DNA of 64,000 nucleotides from Ctenosaura bakeri. Lineage: Eukaryota; Chordata; Lepidosauria; Squamata; Iguanidae. Every line of letters begins with the position of its first letter. Position 1 is the stretch's first letter. Made by a program: the position numbers and the translations under genes. The DNA lies in the NCBI GenBank assembly GCA_948474755.1, contig CAOLHI010000255.1, positions 310,001 to 374,000 on the forward strand. The letters are read 5' to 3'. The notes below the pieces were generated by a model. The model was not told where the DNA came from, made no database searches, and worked only from the letters and a program-made list of their open reading frames with translations. This document shows positions 62,095 through 64,000 of this stretch, in pieces.

Positions 62095-64000
62095 AATTGT
62101 GTGCTCCTGGGAGGCAAGAGGCTGTGCTGCTGACAGTAGTGCTGCTGGTGGAATCTCCCATGTTATTGACAGGTCAGACTAAATGTACCGAACAGTTACT
62201 GGGGAGTAGCAGTAGTGGGCTGGGTGTGACACTGGCAGATGACTTCTCAAAGACAACAACAGGGGAAGCTTTGCTAACATTTCTTAGTACCGCACAGAAG
62301 GAGGCACGGTAAACTTCTTTTGAATGCCTTTTGCCATGAAAACCCTATGATGAGAAGAGAGAGTGCAAGAAGATGAAATCCCAGGTTGGCAGGCACTCAA
62401 AGAGCTACAAGAGTATAGCAGAGGAAACTACAAGTAGCACTGTTGCTAATGACACAACTGGCCTCAAACTGAAAGGATGTTCAGCTGCTAATATGCTCAG
62501 AAGTGAAAGGAAAGTCCAAAGCTGCACAGTACATATTATAGGAATATGGATGTGAGAAACATAACTAGGGGAAGCCAGGCATAGTAAAACAAGAAATGTA
62601 ACATATAAGCACTGCAATACTTGGGGTGAATGAGGTAAAATGGACAGGAATGGCACATTCTGAGTCAGTTACTACAGAGTGTTCTCTACAGGCAATTAAA
62701 AAAAAATGGGTTGGCATTAATAATGAAGAGAGTTGTAGCAAAAGCAGTCAGCGGATATAATGCAAGTCATATCAATAAGACTTCAGGGAAAACACATCAA
62801 TAAAAACATAATCCATTTTTTTTTTTTTTGCTTCAAATATAGAAACAGCAGCAGGATAAATGAAAATATTCTTTGTTGGAGTCTATGATGAAATTGACCA
62901 TGCAACAAAGCTGGACTTCTTGTTAATCATAGGTGACTGGAATACAAAAGTAGAAAACTGAGCAAAATCAAAGATTGTAGAAAAATTTGGCCTAGGATCA
63001 TGAAATGAAACCGGAGAACAACTGACTGAATTTTGTGGGTCCAATATTTGTTCACCACAAATGCATTCTTCAAGGAACCAAAAAGGCAACTGTACACATA
63101 GACATCACTTGATAGCCGATGTAGAAATCAAACAGACTACATAATTGGAAGCAAAAGATGGAGAAGCTCCATTTTCATTGCAAAATCAACACCAGGAGCA
63201 GGTTGTGGCCCAGACCATGAACTCTTAATATAAAAAATTTGAGTAAACCTAATGAAGAACACTAAACCAACCACTGAGCCAAAATACAACTTGAAGAATA
63301 TCCCTATAGAATTGAAAAATAATGTAAAAAATAGATTTGCACAATTAAAGCCTGATTGATCAGAAGCCAGAATAACTCTGGACTGAAGCCAGGGACATTG
63401 TCAGGGAGGAATGCAGAAAGCCACTAGCTGCCACCAAAAGGAAAGCTACAGAGACAGAATCTACTCTAGCTCTAACTAAAATTTGTCAACAAATATGGAA
63501 AACAAAACAATGATCTATAGATTGGAAATGCTCAATATACATTCCAATCCCAAAAGAGAGGAGATACCAGGAATTGCAGGAACTACAGGCTCATTGCATT
63601 AATTCCCCATGCAAGCAAAAGTGATGCTCAGCATCCTACAACATGGACCTTTACCATATATGGAGAAAGAAATGCCAGATGTCCAAGCTAGGTTCAGGAA
63701 AGGAGGAGGCACTAGGAATGATATTGTAAACAAATTTTAGATAACAGAGTGCACCAAAGAATTTCAGAACAAAATCAGCCTGTGCTTTATAAATTGATTG
63801 TGTAAATCAGGAAAAGCTTTGGAACTCTCTTAAAGAAATGTGCATGCCGCAACATTTGATTGTCTTGATCTATACTCAGGACAAGAGGCTACCATCAGGA
63901 CAGAATACTGAGAAATGGAATGGTTTCCAATTAGTAAGCAGGTCATGCAAAGCTGCATTTTATCACCCTATCTGTTTAACTCGTACATTGAAAGCAACAA
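62095..64000 (+). mobile_element. BovB (RTE) LINE 5' part, running off the window
   Basis: From about 62330 the text follows BovB order: tgccttttgccatgaaaacc, aatgaggtaaaatggacagg, aatggcacattctgagtcag, attaataatgaagagagttg and gtagcaaaagcagtcagcgg. The endonuclease follows, with the LIIGDWNTKV block at about 62918-62950, a GEQLTEFC block and EQVVAQTMN near 63200. The reverse transcriptase begins with ICQQIWKTK near 63490, IPIPKE, and a VQARFRKGGGTRND block near 63680-63720. Stops and frameshifts are frequent. The linker between endonuclease and reverse transcriptase is shorter than usual, so an internal deletion is likely. The true 5' border is uncertain. Confidence 0.85.

Overview
The window looks like intronic DNA of a squamate reptile (lizard or snake), placed inside the parkin gene PRKN on the minus strand. 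The single protein-coding exon I can support is PRKN exon 2 at 42983-43146. It has consensus splice sites on both sides and encodes the first half of the parkin ubiquitin-like domain. The remainder of intron 1 lies to its right (43147-64000, continuing past the window) and part of intron 2 to its left (1-42982). The squamate assignment rests on repeats: tRNA-derived SINEs with a BovB-like tail (Sauria SINE type), several BovB/RTE LINEs, CR1 and L2 LINEs, a DIRS/Ngaro-type tyrosine-recombinase retrotransposon and many hAT-like non-autonomous elements. The species cannot be told from this window.

Layout, left to right. 1490-3690: decayed DIRS/Ngaro element (RNase H-like remnant, tyrosine recombinase, SGNH hydrolase, 3' terminal region). 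8317-9329 and 21903-22515: two solo LTRs of one family in opposite orientation, each with its own 4-bp target duplication. 13004-13516: an unrelated solo LTR with a 5-bp duplication. 19116-20885: 3' half of an L2 LINE with readable reverse transcriptase broken by one frameshift. 24-38 kb: Sauria SINEs, CR1 and BovB fragments, an hAT element nested in BovB that contains a long hairpin, and a minisatellite. 42983-43146: PRKN exon 2. 44965-46150: CR1 split by a 767-bp hAT-like element with a perfect 8-bp target duplication and arrays of AAGTC motifs near its ends. 53215-54310: CR1 split by BovB. 56194-56373: a miniature element folding into a 56-bp stem. 56841-57214: a second L2 3' end. 62095-64000: BovB 5' half running off the window.

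Nothing here forms an operon or a new multi-gene system. The transposons are fossils that have built up in two very long introns, mostly as truncated or non-autonomous copies, and the gene they sit in appears intact at the exon seen. The most noteworthy items are the nested insertions datable by their target duplications, the long inverted repeats lying in transcribed intron, and the decayed tyrosine-recombinase element. All calls come from reading the sequence and family knowledge; no database search was run.
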